Source: Hemicordylus capensis (Eukaryota > Chordata > Lepidosauria > Squamata > Cordylidae). From it: DNA of 64,000 bases. This document shows, in pieces, positions 45,001-51,580 of this stretch. The translations under genes were made by a program, and so were the position numbers. The notes below the pieces were generated by a model that searched no databases, was not told the DNA's origin, and worked only from the letters and a program-made list of their open reading frames with translations. The first letter of the stretch is position 1, and the number at the start of each line of letters is the position of its first letter. The DNA lies in contig NC_069669.1 in NCBI RefSeq assembly GCF_027244095.1, positions 23,029,501 to 23,093,500 of the forward strand, read 5' to 3'.

Positions 45001-45690
45001 ATCGTTGTTTGTATTTGTTATTTCTGTGCAAGCGCCTTGAGCTTTCTCTGAATGGGAAGGTGGGGTTAAAAGTTCTAAATAAGTAAATACGTGAATTGGG
45101 GAGGGAGAGCAAGGTATCACCTCACCCAAGTTTCACACCCAATTCTTATTGATTTATTAATCAGGCCATAGCAATTAATTCTGCACTACTTTGGCCCGTC
45201 TGCTGTTGCTGGACTACAACTCCCATCCTTCCCAACCCCGGGTGGCAAAAGTCAGGGATGATGGGAGTTGTAGTCAAGCCCCCGCAGGGGGAGCGCCGAG
45301 GCTGTGCAGCGCTGAGTTAACTGGGCAGCCCCCCTTGGGTTCCCATTCAACCACTTACTGAATGAGCTAACCAATTAGTAATTACGCGGCGGGCAATGTA
45401 GTGATTTGATTATGCAACGGTGTAATAATTGCAAACTTAGTCTGCTTTCAGAATCAAAAGAGTTTGCTTTAACTGTTAATTGGATTAATTAATTGCCTTA
45501 ACCCAGGCTCCCCCCGCGCCGCCCTTACAGCCTATGAGCCACCGAGCGGGCGAGCCCCCGAGCGGACATCGGGCGGTCGCCCCCCGGCCCCGGCGCCATC
45601 CTGCTCTCCCAAGCTGCTCCCGACTCGAGCCCGGCTGGCTTCTCTTCCACTCCGGGGACGCCGCACCACGGCAGGCCTCACGGTCTCCAT
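32990..45690 (-). CDS. Gene X: unnamed coiled-coil/disordered protein, convergent to TMC7, divergent from COQ7
   Basis: I do not recognise this gene. Nine minus-strand exons join without a phase error: 44625-44535, 43538-43380, 41751-41712, 41394-41345, 40574-40402, 39722-39652, 37355-36031, 35470-35322, 33032-32990. Together they give 699 residues plus an unresolved N terminus, with a candidate ATG at 45,690. In order, the protein shows an acidic Ser-rich stretch (about 1-30 of the recovered part), a Lys/Glu/Gln coiled coil of about 53 residues, a short helix (EVRRLISSASKLIVAA), a long Ser/Lys-rich region without visible domains, a second Glu/Lys-rich helix, and the end EIMELDFDF. No signal peptide or membrane segment is seen. 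The composition would suit a cytoskeletal or centrosomal scaffold, but that is only a guess. I recall no named human gene between TMC7 and COQ7. Confidence 0.75.
34087..34461. mobile_element. Family M3 non-autonomous DNA element
   Basis: It contains inverted blocks such as 'aattaatgggacaagttta' against 'tttgtcccattaatttc', and repeats of 'agtggagacaagcgac'-like sequence. Related pieces are at 48.3-48.7 and 60.2-60.4 kb. The LTR at 34.46 kb is inserted at its right part. Confidence 0.4.
34462..34866 (-). mobile_element. Solo LTR of an endogenous retrovirus (fossil)
   Basis: This is a stand-alone LTR of about 400 bp on the minus strand, with TG...CA ends, a TATA-like box and a poly(A) signal in the expected order. 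No internal retroviral region is seen beside it. A GGGTA on each side may be the target duplication, so the right edge is uncertain by a few bases. The family is not determined; age looks moderate. It lies in gene X's last intron and within a family M3 element. Confidence 0.55.
35322..35470 (-). CDS. Gene X coding exon (second helix)
   Basis: Acceptor 'attctttttaccctag'; encodes SGNVNAVLNQEEENTN, RMDVLVKEVLNVMQKN and EIGEHREKR, then donor GTAAAA. Starts in phase 0, ends in phase 2. The Glu/Lys-rich pattern predicts helix or coiled coil. Confidence 0.78.
35886..36003 (-). repeat. 5S-derived half of a Sauria-type SINE
   Basis: 'gagtgctcacatgtagtcac', 'ccacccaaatgcaaaccagg', 'gcagaccctgcttagcaaag'. 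It lies in the gene X intron about 27 bp from the donor at 36,030. Confidence 0.75.
36031..37355 (-). CDS. Gene X large coding exon
   Basis: 1,325 bp encoding 441 residues without interruption, rich in Ser, Lys and Pro, with no transmembrane or catalytic motif. It starts LNKSRKEQHSKDIKRPTEIS and ends SWSAWSLASIQKQM. Acceptor 'ggtatctttcag', donor GTACGAGT. Without splicing, the frame would stop four codons later (VRV, then TAG). The downstream exon at 35.3 kb argues for splicing. Confidence 0.85.
37524..37830 (-). repeat. 5S-Sauria-type SINE, full length
   Basis: Tail, tRNA part and 5S part all occur in order on the minus strand ('gggtccatctagctcagtaa', 'ttctgcatgcaaaacagatg', 'cacccacccaaatgcaaacc'). 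It lies in a gene X intron. Confidence 0.85.
37900..38720. other. Unclassified intronic stretch of gene X
   Basis: No coding exon is seen. It contains an AATAAAA hexamer near 38,500 followed by a T-rich run, and no copy of the repeat families listed here. It may be an old transposon; the class cannot be judged. Confidence 0.3.
38900..39235 (+). mobile_element. L2-type LINE 3' fragment
   Basis: 'gccctgtggaatgccctctc' corresponds to the LWN-LP motif of L2 reverse transcriptase C termini. It is followed by a T-rich 3' tail and 'aagccaccttgaatgtttc', ending in A-rich sequence. Confidence 0.55.
39246..39562 (+). repeat. 5S-Sauria-type SINE, full length
   Basis: 'agagctggtcttgtggtagt', 'gtttgcatttggatgggtga', 'ggggctatagctcagcagaa' and the tail 'agctagatggaccggtggtc'. 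It lies in a gene X intron. Confidence 0.85.
39652..39722 (-). CDS. Gene X coding exon (71 bp)
   Basis: Encodes IQEYNEESSAEVHQKHSEKN, then SRK. Acceptor 'tgttcaacag', donor GTAAGT; starts in phase 2, ends in phase 1. Both flanking joins complete codons (AG+T Ser, A+AG Lys). Confidence 0.8.
39880..39965 (-). repeat. Dispersed repeat family A fragment
   Basis: 'aaaaaggcacctttcaaagt' and the preceding 'ccctgctaagtggac' are the reverse-complement end of family A. Confidence 0.5.
40090..40305 (-). repeat. Sauria SINE (tail plus tRNA half)
   Basis: 'aaactgccatatactgagtc', 'agaccattggtctgtctagc', 'agatgctgccaggaagggaa' and 'cttcatcccctgaggggaat'. It lies in a gene X intron. Confidence 0.8.
40402..40574 (-). 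CDS. Gene X coding exon (173 bp)
   Basis: Encodes TSEISPEELGTQERASSPAR, ending STNSHMDEAK, with a Ser run from an AGC repeat. Acceptor 'gttctccag', donor GTATGA; starts in phase 0, ends in phase 2. Another frame is also open, but only this one joins both neighbours. Confidence 0.75.
40945..41175 (-). mobile_element. L2-type LINE 3' fragment
   Basis: The minus strand encodes SAPSLAAFKALLKTHLFRQA, the typical C-terminal end of L2 reverse transcriptase. An A/T-rich tail with 'cataccgcctcctccaaaga' follows. Confidence 0.75.
41345..41394 (-). CDS. Gene X coding exon (50 bp)
   Basis: Encodes (E)EVRRLISSASKLIVAA, probably an amphipathic helix. Strong acceptor 'cccttgtctgtccccag', donor GTATGT; starts in phase 1, ends in phase 0. 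Confidence 0.65.
41712..41751 (-). CDS. Gene X coding exon (40 bp)
   Basis: Encodes RKIPGIAYPTIRA. Acceptor 'catatctccccag', donor 'GGGCAG|GTGAGA'; starts in phase 0, ends in phase 1. It supplies exactly the phase needed between its neighbours. Confidence 0.6.
42600..42918 (+). mobile_element. CR1-type LINE fragment
   Basis: Translated pieces resemble CR1 reverse transcriptase (MRFNVTKCKVMHI-like; AANSMLWVTRKETENK; FGVLCAVLVDP). It ends where the M6 palindrome begins. Confidence 0.5.
42919..43262. mobile_element. Palindromic MITE, family M6
   Basis: The left end 'actggattcacacaataacc...' is the near inverse of the right end '...ttgtgattgtgtgaatgcag'. Interior blocks mirror too ('gtggaatttcagggcaatcc' against 'attgccctgaaattctacat'). 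A 26-bp tandem duplication of 'attcagtcctagttatcctg'-type sequence lies at 43,100-43,165. Confidence 0.7.
43380..43538 (-). CDS. Gene X coding exon (coiled coil)
   Basis: Encodes QKEKQQLEHDFAKIKLEASL, RAYVGNAKECNRKVQKSLEK and QKDLEKLIRKMAQ, with a heptad-like Leu/Ile spacing. Donor GTAATG. The acceptor may be at 43,538 or 43,535 (CAG repeat), both phase 0. Confidence 0.78.
44245..44434 (+). repeat. tRNA-derived SINE, family S2
   Basis: 'agtggtgcagtggggaaatg', 'ggccagttcaaatccccact', 'aggaagatgctgaaaggcct' and the tail 'gacttgatggcacactctac'. Confidence 0.75.
44535..44625 (-). CDS. Gene X most 5' resolved coding exon
   Basis: Encodes KYYVDVKRKEESFDSSGVLG and DETESSSLSI. Acceptor 'tttccccccatcctag', donor GTATGT; needs a phase 2 exon upstream and ends in phase 0. 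That upstream exon was not found. Confidence 0.6.
44805..44930. mobile_element. Hairpin MITE, family M2
   Basis: 'ggttctgaaccttggctggg' at the left is mirrored by 'ccaaggttgggaagccctgg' at the right, with 'atacaactcccatcat' mirrored inside. Confidence 0.6.
45195..45285. mobile_element. Hairpin MITE core, family M2
   Basis: 'ggactacaactcccatcctt' is mirrored by 'gatgatgggagttgtagtc'. Confidence 0.6.
45543..45690 (-). CDS. Candidate first coding exon of gene X
   Basis: An ATG in good context (gttgtcATGG) starts METVRPAVVRRPRSGREASR, open to about 45,532. Possible donors give phase 0 or 1, whereas the next resolved exon needs phase 2. So at least one further exon is missing, or the real start differs. 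Supported mainly by the CpG island and the two CCAAT boxes upstream. Confidence 0.3.
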
Positions 45691-46242
45691 GACAACCGCC
45701 TCAGGACGCTTCTCCGGGAATTGACGGTCGCTTCCTCCAATGGAGAAAGAAGGTCCCGGACCAAGGCAGCCAATGGGAGGCGATGGAAAAAGTCAGAGCT
45801 GATAAATCCCACCCCCTGATGTTAAAGTTCCGCCTCCCAGCTGGGGGCGAGAGCAGCGCAGCATAGAGATTCGCAAAGCCTAGAGCTACGTCCAAGATGA
45901 ATTCCGGGTCAACCCACACCTTTGTAGGGCCTTTGGATACGCTCTATGGATAAGTCCATAGGTGCGGAGTTGGGTCGCGTCACCCCGTAGCATCATTGTG
46001 CCCCTCGCATGGAGAAAAGCGCCAACACAAGCACAACTCATCGTCGCACCCGGAAGTTCTCTACTCAGATTAGGGATGGTTTACTCTGGCACCTTCTTCT
46101 CTCTGAGGGGGATACAGATCAAGGTCACCTGATGTGCAGCCTTCTAGCTCTCGAGCAGATGAAGGAGGCGTTTTGGAGACGTCATCACCGAGCGCCACGG
46201 GTCCGCGCCGAGTCGGGCTGTTCGGGCAAGAGGGAGGCTGCG

Positions 46243-46318
46243 ATGGCGGCGGCGAGAGTGAGGAGCACCGCGGGGAAGGAGCTGTGCACTCGGCGCCTCC
46301 GCCTCCCCTGCAGGGAAG
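46243..46318 (+). CDS. COQ7: COQ7 coding exon 1
   Basis: Encodes [20 protein letters not shown], then LPCRE, the start of the targeting peptide. Donor 'GGGAAG|GTACGA', phase 1. The leftover G plus AT of exon 2 makes Asp. Confidence 0.75.
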
Positions 46319-49300
46319 GTACGACAGCGCTGCCGAGAGAGTCCGCCGCCCCCGCCCTTCGAGGTCTCCTTGGCACTGCCCCGCCCCCGCCCTGACGTAG
46401 AGCGTGACGTGTGCAAAGGCAGGCAGGGGAGAACTCTGACCCGTGCAGCTTCTCCCTGCAGAGACTGCAGTGTTTGCCGCTCTATAAATAAGGGCGGGAG
46501 GCGACTAGGTTGCAGGAAATGATCAGAGATGTGGGTCTTCCAGGAAACTTCGAATTGAGGGGAAATCCCCATGCAATTTTCCCCCTCATTTGCACAAAAC
46601 TTGCGCTGTCCTTCGCTGCCCCCGCTAACAAAACTACTATCCAAATTTTCCTGGGGCCATAGATGATGATTTGCTTTGCCATGTTTTTGTGGTGGTTATA
46701 GATTTAATTGTTTTAAATAACCACAGTAGTTGTATGACATTCAATATATCCGTGCAATAACAATAAAGTAATGCAATGAAGGTCAGCCAGGTAAACATGA
46801 TATCCTGAAATTGTGTAGGTTGTGAACATCACCTTAATTCTGTTTAAGATTGCAGACTTAAGCAGTGGCAGAATTCTTATTCTGTGTACCTAATAAACAG
46901 ATCCGAGGCGAAGATGGCATTTGCAGTCCATACACTCCTCTTACAGGCTGTGCAGCACCAGAGCAACCTTAGAAAACATCAATAAACCCGTTATCGACCG
47001 CATCATCCGAGTGGATCACGCCGGGGAGTATGGAGCGAACCGTATTTATGCAGGGCAGATAGCAGTGCTGGGCAGAACTTCTGTAGGACCCGTTATTCAG
47101 GCGAGTATCTCTGGCCTGGACATTTCCTTTTGTGCCAGATTTTTCTTGTGTGTTTTGAAGTCAGCTTTTAAGCAAAAGCACTTGATTGAATAACATCAAA
47201 AGTTCTATATAGAATAATCCTCTATAATAAAACCCTTGGTGTCCGTCCGTGGACGGACACCAAGTGTGTGTCCGTGCCTCCCTGGCCTGTTCTGCGCATG
47301 CGCGGAGCGCATGCGCAGAACAGAGCGAGGGACACACGACCACCGGCACCCGGTGGCCATCTTGGGCGGCCAGAAGCGGCCGCCCCGAAGAAGCCGGGTG
47401 AGCGGCGCCGGGGGACACTGGCCGCCGCCTTGGCCAGAGGACACGCCGCGGCGACAAGGGAGAGGCCCCGGGCAGCGGAGGGCCCGGCCGGAGCCGCGGG
47501 CGGCGGCGGTGGGCCTGCTGGAGCCGCGGCGGTGGTGGGTGGCGGGCCCGTCGGAGCCCTTGGTGGCCGGCCCGGCCGGAGACACGGGCCGCGGTGGGTG
47601 GCGGCCGAAGAAAAGTAAAAGTAAAAATGCTGCCGCTGCCGCCAAAGTAAGAGGCGTCCTTTCCGCCCCAAGCGCCAGTTCGGAAAGAGCCTTTGCAGAG
47701 GGAGGAGCACTGCTTGCGAGCTCCTCTCTCCCTCTTCAATTTAGGTCATCCTTTGCTCAACTGTCACGGGCGGGGTAAGGTGGTTTCGGAAGTTGGGAGG
47801 GAGGGAGGGTGGGACTTTGGCGGCAGCGTCGTCGTCAGTATTTTTAAAAAAAAAACAGTAAAGGGGAGAGGAAAAGGCTAGCGCCCGTTATTATAACGGG
47901 CTTCAAAATACTAGTACCTAATAATTCTCTCTCTTTGTGAAACTGAAATATAATGTTCTCTTATTCTTTGTAATGGGCCATGTACAGGAATAGCATGGTT
48001 TAAATACAGAAAAATGAAATAAGTTTTAAAACTGATTGAAGTACTTTAGTTTTAAAAAGTCACCACTTTGCAAACGTCAAGAGTCTCAAAGGTTAATGAT
48101 TTTTGTCATGATCGGTTTAGAAACATCATGATCCCCCCCCTCCCCCCAGCTGCGGTAGCACCATAGAGAGGAGCAGGGGAGGGGCCTTGTAAGCCATCTG
48201 GTCCACCCCCCGCTTGAGGCAGAGAATCCTGAGCGAGAGCCTCCCCATCAGATTTGGTTGTCCAGCTTCTGGACGAAAGCCTCCAGGGAGGGTGAGCTCA
48301 CTGCTCCCCTAGGTCAGGGGTTCCCCACAAGGGGTCTTTGAACGGCTCTCAAAGAGCCCTCCCGCCTCCCGCAGTTTGCTGGGTTGAAGCTGATCAGTCT
48401 CTGTATCCACTGTGGCCGGGGGGGGGGGGTGCCCTCCTGAAGCCCATTGTACCCCTCCCCTGGAGTGCTGATGGACAGGCTTCAGAAAAAGTAGCACTCC
48501 CATTGAAATGAATAGGCCATTCATTTCTATAGGACTGCTCATGAGTAACTTAGCGGGACTGTGACTGGAGTAACCTGTTTTCCTAACACACCCATACAAC
48601 ATCTCTGTGGGATACCCAAACTGAAGATTTGAGACAGAAGGAGGGCCGTTGTTTTAAAAAGGTTGGGGATCCTTGCCCTAAATAAGTAGTTCCGTTGTTG
48701 AACTGCTCTTACCATTACGAGGTTTCTCCTACTGTTCAGCTGCAATGTGCCCTCTTGTGACTTAAGCCCGTCAAATCTAGTCTCGCCCTCCGTAATTGTC
48801 CTGCAGTATGCATCTCTTTAACTGCATCCATTTTTTTTAACACAGCACATGTGGGATCAGGAAAAGGACCATTTGAACAAATTCAATGAGTTATTGGTCT
48901 CCTACAGAGTCCGGCCAACAATCTTGTTGCCTTTTTGGAACGTTACGGGTTTTTTGCTAGGTGAGGTTCAGTGGCTTTCTTCTCATTGTTCCATTCAAAG
49001 TATGGGGGGCCCGCTTGATTTGAATGCTGGTACTGCCTGTAGGTGCTGGTACTGCCTTGCTTGGGAAAGAGGGTGCCATGGCCTGCACGGTGGCTGTGGA
49101 AGAGAGCATCGCAGCGCACTACAACAACCAGATCAGGACTCTGATGGAAGAAGACCCAGAGAAATACAAAGGCTTATTAGAGGTATGCTTCTTAAATCTA
49201 TAATGCTTTTGTCATTTTTAGAGAGATGATAATAAAATAGGGGGGAAGTAGTTGGAACACCCTTTCCCATGCACAGACATCTTCTTGATTAACAAACACT

Positions 49301-51254
49301 GTGTTACAACATGCAAAAGGCAAGTGTAAGATCCACTGATAAGTGTTACTGCCTGTTGGGGGAACAAGTCAAGAGTGGACCCATGTTTTCTCTCTCTCCC
49401 TCTCTCTCCCTCTCTCTCTCTCTCTCTCCCCCCCCCCACCGGTTTAGACCTAGGTGCATGTGAGTATAACATATTTCACTCGGGGATGTTGATGGCATCT
49501 TCCAGTCTCTTGCAAAGCACTTCTAGCATTTTACAATCTTATAAACACAGCTTAATGAAAAAGGATAGAAATATCCAATGTATAGGACAATAAGGTGGTC
49601 TCGGACCATTATCATATGCAATGAAAAGCCAGGATCATATTCTAGCTTTGCATCTGGCATCCCACCCCCCGCATGCATGAGATTCAGGTTGTGCCTGATT
49701 TATTTCAGAATTCTGGTTAGAATAACCCAGAATGTCCTGGTTCAAATGTAGTGATTCTGGTTTGTTCCCAATGGAGAATCAGAAGTAAAGTTCTTCCAGC
49801 TCTTGCGTGGGCAGAGGGGAGCACCTGTGCCTGGCTCCACGTTGCATCTGAACCAACCCACCGGCTCTCTTCTTTCTCAACATGCTAATTTCATTCCACT
49901 GTTGCTTTGCTACTTCCCAAATCCACCAAAGGTGGACCTGAAGACTGGGTTCTCTTCTGGGCTACATGCACTCTTGTTAAAGGTACCCTCTTGTTACAGG
50001 GTATCTTTCAATAATAGATCATAGATTTCAAACAGGCTTCTCTAAGGTGAGCACACAAATAGAAAGAACTATATAAAAGACCTCAGGTTGCACCCAACAT
50101 GCTTTATGGCCAGTGTTCCCTGTCACAGGGATTCCCAGATGCTGTTGACTACCATGGCCATCAACCCCAGCAGCCATGGCCAAGGCCATTGTCCTAGTCT
50201 GCAACATCTGGGAATCCTTGTGGCAGGGAATGCAGGTCTGGGCCCCTTTTCGGCATACATTCCAGCAGTGGATAATTATGTGGCTACTGGCATCTCATTG
50301 ACTTCCACGCAAGAGGCACAGGGATTCACCTGCTCTCTTTGTGTTTCATCAAGACTATAAAGAAATTCCGGGATGAGGAACTAGAGCACCACGATACTGG
50401 GCTTGACCATGACGCAGAACTGGTAGGCATACAGCAAAACCTTTAAAAACAGGATTTGACTGCTTGTATCTTTGAGTATTGCACGATATGAAGAATATGG
50501 ATAATTTTACGGATAGTTTATTTATTTGTTTATTTGCATTTCTAGCCCGCCCTATACCCAAAGGTCTCAGAGCAGGTTACAATAAAACCAATATAAAATA
50601 TAATTAAAATTCAGCAACATAAAATCAAAAATACAGTCCCTGTATTTATTGAAAGCACACAATGTTTAATGAAATCTGTTTGTACGTCCCAATTGCTCCA
50701 TAACCATAGTCTGATGAGCTGATAAAATGCCTGGCAGATCTTACCGCCTTGATTTAAGAGCGAGAGGCCTTCAATGATTCTGTCTGTAGGGAGGGCCCAT
50801 ACCTTGGCGGTAGAGTGTGTGCTTCCCCAGTGCAGCCCTGACATCTCCAGCTAGAAGGATTTTGTGCGGGAGGGGTGGGAAAGACCCCTGCCTGGCACAC
50901 TGGAGAGCAGCTGACTATTGGAGCAGATAGCACTGTGACAGGTGGACCCAGTGTCTGGAAGCTTCATTTGCTCTGACTCCCAGCTTTACGACTAAAATAA
51001 TCGTTCTCTTTCCTGCCAGAGGCTTCCTTTCAGTTATTGCTAAAGGTAGCAGAGCCTACACTGAGTAGGACGACCTCCAAGGGTCATCTGGCTCTAAAAT
51101 TCTCCCACTGCAAACTATCTCAAGATTAAGATATAAAAGTGTACTAAATATTTCTCTCTCTCTTTTTCTGGCATAGGCTCCAGCATATTCGATTTTGAAG
51201 AATGTTATACAGATTGGATGTAAAGCTGCAATATTTTTATCAGAAAGAATATAG
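46243..51254 (+). CDS. COQ7: COQ7, 5-demethoxyubiquinone hydroxylase (6 exons)
   Basis: A mitochondrial inner-membrane-associated diiron monooxygenase that hydroxylates demethoxyubiquinone in coenzyme Q synthesis, working with COQ9. Joining 46243-46318, 46901-47100, 48846-48960, 49043-49182, 50354-50422 and 51177-51254 gives 225 residues (human 217 as I recall). Diiron ligands are present: E68 (DHAGEYGA), E98 and H101 (WDQEKDH), E150 (AVEESIA), E186 and H189 (DEELEHHD). The first ~45 residues are Arg-rich with few acids, as in a mitochondrial presequence. Introns are GT-AG except intron 2 (GC-AG), which also holds a Helitron. It shares a CpG promoter with gene X upstream; ITPRIPL2 follows downstream. 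Confidence 0.95.
46901..47100 (+). CDS. COQ7: COQ7 coding exon 2 (ends at a GC donor)
   Basis: Encodes the rest of the presequence ([20 protein letters not shown]) and [20 protein letters not shown] through [10 protein letters not shown]. The acceptor at 46,899-46,900 is chosen because the nearer AG at 46,946 would break phase with exon 1. The donor reads CAG|GCGAGT. Confidence 0.88.
47218..47914 (+). mobile_element. Non-autonomous Helitron in COQ7 intron 2
   Basis: It begins TCCTCTATAATAAAACCC and ends CTAG, inserted between A and T without target duplication, as Helitrons do. An 8-bp stem hairpin (GCCCGTTA-tta-TAACGGGC, 47,883-47,901) lies 13 nt before the end. The 697-bp body is CpG-rich, with a perfect palindrome at 47,235-47,264, a second at 47,288-47,322 containing two GCGCATGCGC motifs, and degenerate ~30-bp GC-rich repeats at about 47,490-47,605. 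No Rep/helicase frame is seen. Confidence 0.85.
48313..48680. mobile_element. Family M3 non-autonomous DNA element
   Basis: The left end 'tcaggggttccccacaaggg' mirrors the right-side 'aaaaaggttggggatccttg'. The interior has 'gcactcccattgaaatgaat', as in related copies. It lies in COQ7 intron 2. Confidence 0.5.
48846..48960 (+). CDS. COQ7: COQ7 coding exon 3
   Basis: Encodes [20 protein letters not shown] and [19 protein letters not shown]. Carries iron ligands E98 and H101. Donor GTGAGG, phase 1. Confidence 0.95.
49043..49182 (+). CDS. COQ7: COQ7 coding exon 4
   Basis: Encodes [20 protein letters not shown], then [20 protein letters not shown], close to identical with human. Carries ligand E150. 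Ends in phase 0. Confidence 0.95.
49386..49428 (+). repeat. (CT)n-rich microsatellite
   Basis: A CT/CCCTCT run in COQ7 intron 4. Confidence 0.9.
50111..50233. mobile_element. Hairpin MITE, family M1
   Basis: It starts CAGTGTTCCCTGTCACAGGG. The right side 'gggaatccttgtggcaggga' mirrors it. It lies in COQ7 intron 4. Confidence 0.65.
50354..50422 (+). CDS. COQ7: COQ7 coding exon 5
   Basis: Encodes [20 protein letters not shown], then AEL. Carries ligands E186 and H189. Phase 0 at both ends. The acceptor is AAG rather than the usual CAG/TAG. Confidence 0.94.
50520..50650. repeat. LINE-tail-like A/T-rich repeat
   Basis: 'tttgcatttctagcccgccc', 'aaggtctcagagcaggttac' and 'aataaaaccaatataaaata' resemble LINE 3' tails ('ataccgccc...cagggcggt'). 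Confidence 0.4.
50793..50965 (+). repeat. Old Sauria SINE copy
   Basis: 'cttggcggtagagtgtgtgc', 'gacatctccagctagaagga', 'aagacccctgcctggcacac' and 'ggtggacccagtgtctgg'. Diverged; in COQ7 intron 5. Confidence 0.6.
51177..51254 (+). CDS. COQ7: COQ7 coding exon 6 and stop
   Basis: Encodes [20 protein letters not shown], then LSERI and TAG, matching human APAYAVLKSIIQAGCRVAIYLSERL. Confidence 0.94.
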   Translation, partial: APAYSILKNVIQIGCKAAIFLSERI

Positions 51255-51477
51255 TGAATCTTTCATCAATAATGTAACATAGATTGTGAATTAAGCTATT
51301 ACCGGTATTGCCGTTGTCAAAACACATAAAACTAACAAATATTAGACAGTGATAAATCTCATCCCATTCTTTTCACAAAGGTTGGGTAAGGTATCCTTCT
51401 TTATTGCTTATAGTAGCACCAAAGAAACCGAAGACCAATGGGAAGGCACACAATTACTTACTAAATGCCGTGGCTGT

Positions 51478-51580
51478 CGCATTGAGGAAGTTACTCAAAG
51501 CAGTCCCCTTGAAACTGAAAGGACAAGTTAAGAATTTCTTGTCCTTTTAATTCCAATGGGACTACTTGAGTAATTTTCCT
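51478..51580. mobile_element. Short palindromic MITE (M5)
   Basis: 'gaggaagttactcaaagcag' through 'gaaaggacaag' is mirrored by 'cttgtccttttaattccaat' through 'cttgagtaattttcctc', giving a long imperfect hairpin. Half-elements of similar sequence occur near 33.05 kb. Confidence 0.65.

Larger units (their letters stand above)
45500..46420. promoter_or_regulatory. CpG-rich bidirectional promoter, gene X (-) / COQ7 (+)
   Basis: CpG-rich sequence separates the candidate gene X ATG (45,690) from the COQ7 ATG (46,243). Motifs seen: CCAAT at 45,737-45,741 and 45,770-45,774, spaced 33 bp like NF-Y pairs; an ETS-type CCGGAAGT near 46,050; a CRE-like GACGTCA near 46,178; and TGACGT twice near 46,395-46,410. 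No TATA box is evident. The two-way reading is inferred from gene orientation. Confidence 0.6.

Noticed and set aside
46243-46395. Unspliced COQ7 first-exon frame to 46,395
   Set aside because: The donor at 46,319 plus the acceptor at 46,900 restores a targeting peptide and the conserved domain.
46921-47193. COQ7 reading starting within exon 2 and running past the donor
   Set aside because: It lacks an ATG and reads into intron sequence after the conserved VIQ.
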